Below are positions 63,526 to 64,000 of a stretch of 64,000 bases of DNA, piece after piece. This DNA is from CAZNPA01 sp964575095 (lineage in GTDB: Bacteria; Pseudomonadota; Alphaproteobacteria; Rickettsiales; SXRF01): the NCBI GenBank assembly GCA_964575095.1, contig CAZNPA010000001.1, positions 62,001-126,000 of the forward strand. Direction: 5' to 3'. Made by a program: the position numbers and the translations under genes. Position 1 is the first letter of the stretch; each line of letters starts with the position of its first letter. The notes beneath the pieces were generated by a model. The model saw nothing but the letters and a program-made list of their open reading frames with translations. It had not been told where the DNA came from and searched no databases.

Positions 63526-63872
63526 ATATGGGCACCGTGCACCTCACGCCACCTCCGCTTTCCACTCAGTCGATGGCGGATCTGCTATGCACGGTCGTGG
63601 TGCTCTGCCACGGAGTAAGCGCGCATAACCGGCCATTCTGGGCGTATTTATGCATCAAGCCCAGCATGGCCAAGCTGTTCAAAGACGCGTGCAACAGCGG
63701 CGCCTTCAATCTGGAAGATTACGGCACCATCATCGAATACGGCGAGGGCGATACGGTGCCGCCGCATGTGCAAAGGCGCATGGAGCGCTATTACGGCGTC
63801 AACCATTGTTATGAGTCGACGCTGTTTGAGTATACCCGCGAACTTCAGGAACAAAACCTGGTGGCGCATTGA
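63522..63872 (+). CDS. Hypothetical protein, second of a coupled pair
   Basis: 116 residues, no known family. A predicted N-terminal helix (STQSMADLLCTVVVLCHGV), then a compact region rich in aromatic residues, and VPPHVQRRMERYYGVNHCYESTLFEYTRELQ. Starts at ATG 63522 or 63528 are possible. It is coupled to the preceding small gene. The last 128 bases of the window have no gene. Confidence 0.65.
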   Translation: MNMGTVHLTPPPLSTQSMADLLCTVVVLCHGVSAHNRPFWAYLCIKPSMAKLFKDACNSGAFNLEDYGTIIEYGEGDTVPPHVQRRMERYYGVNHCYESTLFEYTRELQEQNLVAH

Positions 63873-64000
63873 TATTTTTTCCTTCTCCTGAAAGGGTGAG
63901 GGCGGGTGTCGTTTTATTAGCCATATTATTGAAAAACATAGCAAATAAACTACTTTATCCTCCGTCTTCCAGTGAGAGGAAACCGGGTAAACTGTAACAA

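Overview
The window is a chromosomal segment of an alphaproteobacterium, probably from a lineage with few described relatives. The evidence is gene order: leuC-rplS-trmD-rimM-rpsP-ffh, BolA/DnaJ/CobS/CobT, and ubiB-ubiE / mutM-rpsT-rhodanese-dnaA-dnaN-recF-gyrB are all arranged as in that class. A two-domain Sua5, a 17-kDa-antigen-type lipoprotein-like domain and a MarR protein close to LdtR agree with this. I see no rRNA, CRISPR array, insertion-sequence transposase or prophage. The order or genus cannot be settled from the sequence alone.

Layout. 1-6.3 kb: ribosome and tRNA-modification operon (rpsP, a RimM lacking its N-terminal domain, trmD, rplS, then leuC) and ffh; two genes, an acyltransferase and an unknown glycine-rich membrane protein, sit between ffh and rpsP. 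6.3-15.7 kb: small redox and membrane proteins, two methyltransferase-fold enzymes, a TonB receptor / YfiR / CHASE8 histidine-kinase module, MarR, rpmB and LysE. 15.7-22.6 kb: CobT, CobS, DnaJ-like, BolA, ParA, Sua5 and TetR. 22.7-28.4 kb: tRNA-Gln, phosphate porin and PstS, tryptophanase, RimO. 28.5-36.4 kb: tRNA-Cys, SPOR protein, tRNA-Asn, a PPDK-like enzyme without an ATP-grasp domain, a response regulator, a fused ABC permease with its ATPase, and a secreted protein with a dockerin-like module. 36.5-42.2 kb: an orphan Cache/HAMP sensor and four tandem, mutually related membrane proteins of unknown function. 42.4-47.8 kb: groESL, small envelope proteins, ubiB and ubiE. 47.8-57.9 kb: the replication cluster, interrupted by an unusual 557-residue protein between dnaA and dnaN. 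58.2-64 kb: methylmalonyl-CoA mutase, STAS, MscS, a prepilin-like protein and a small unknown gene pair.

Three observations stand out. First, the four-gene membrane family (37675-42229) shares topology and motifs, and two of its members, plus the unknown gene at 3508-4734, are preceded by the same Pho-box-like sequence at nearly fixed distance from the -10. Second, the protein between dnaA and dnaN looks like about six degenerate helix-turn-helix repeats. Third, several short inverted repeat elements have reshaped gene ends, most clearly both ends of recF.

Many genes are translationally coupled: YggT/ferredoxin, the 18.4 kb gene/cobS/cobT/lysE, the rhodanese gene/dnaA, ubiE/ubiB, family members C/D, and the last two small genes. 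Start codons were moved inward from the longest open frame where a Shine-Dalgarno sequence or the family N-terminus required it; each case is noted in its entry.
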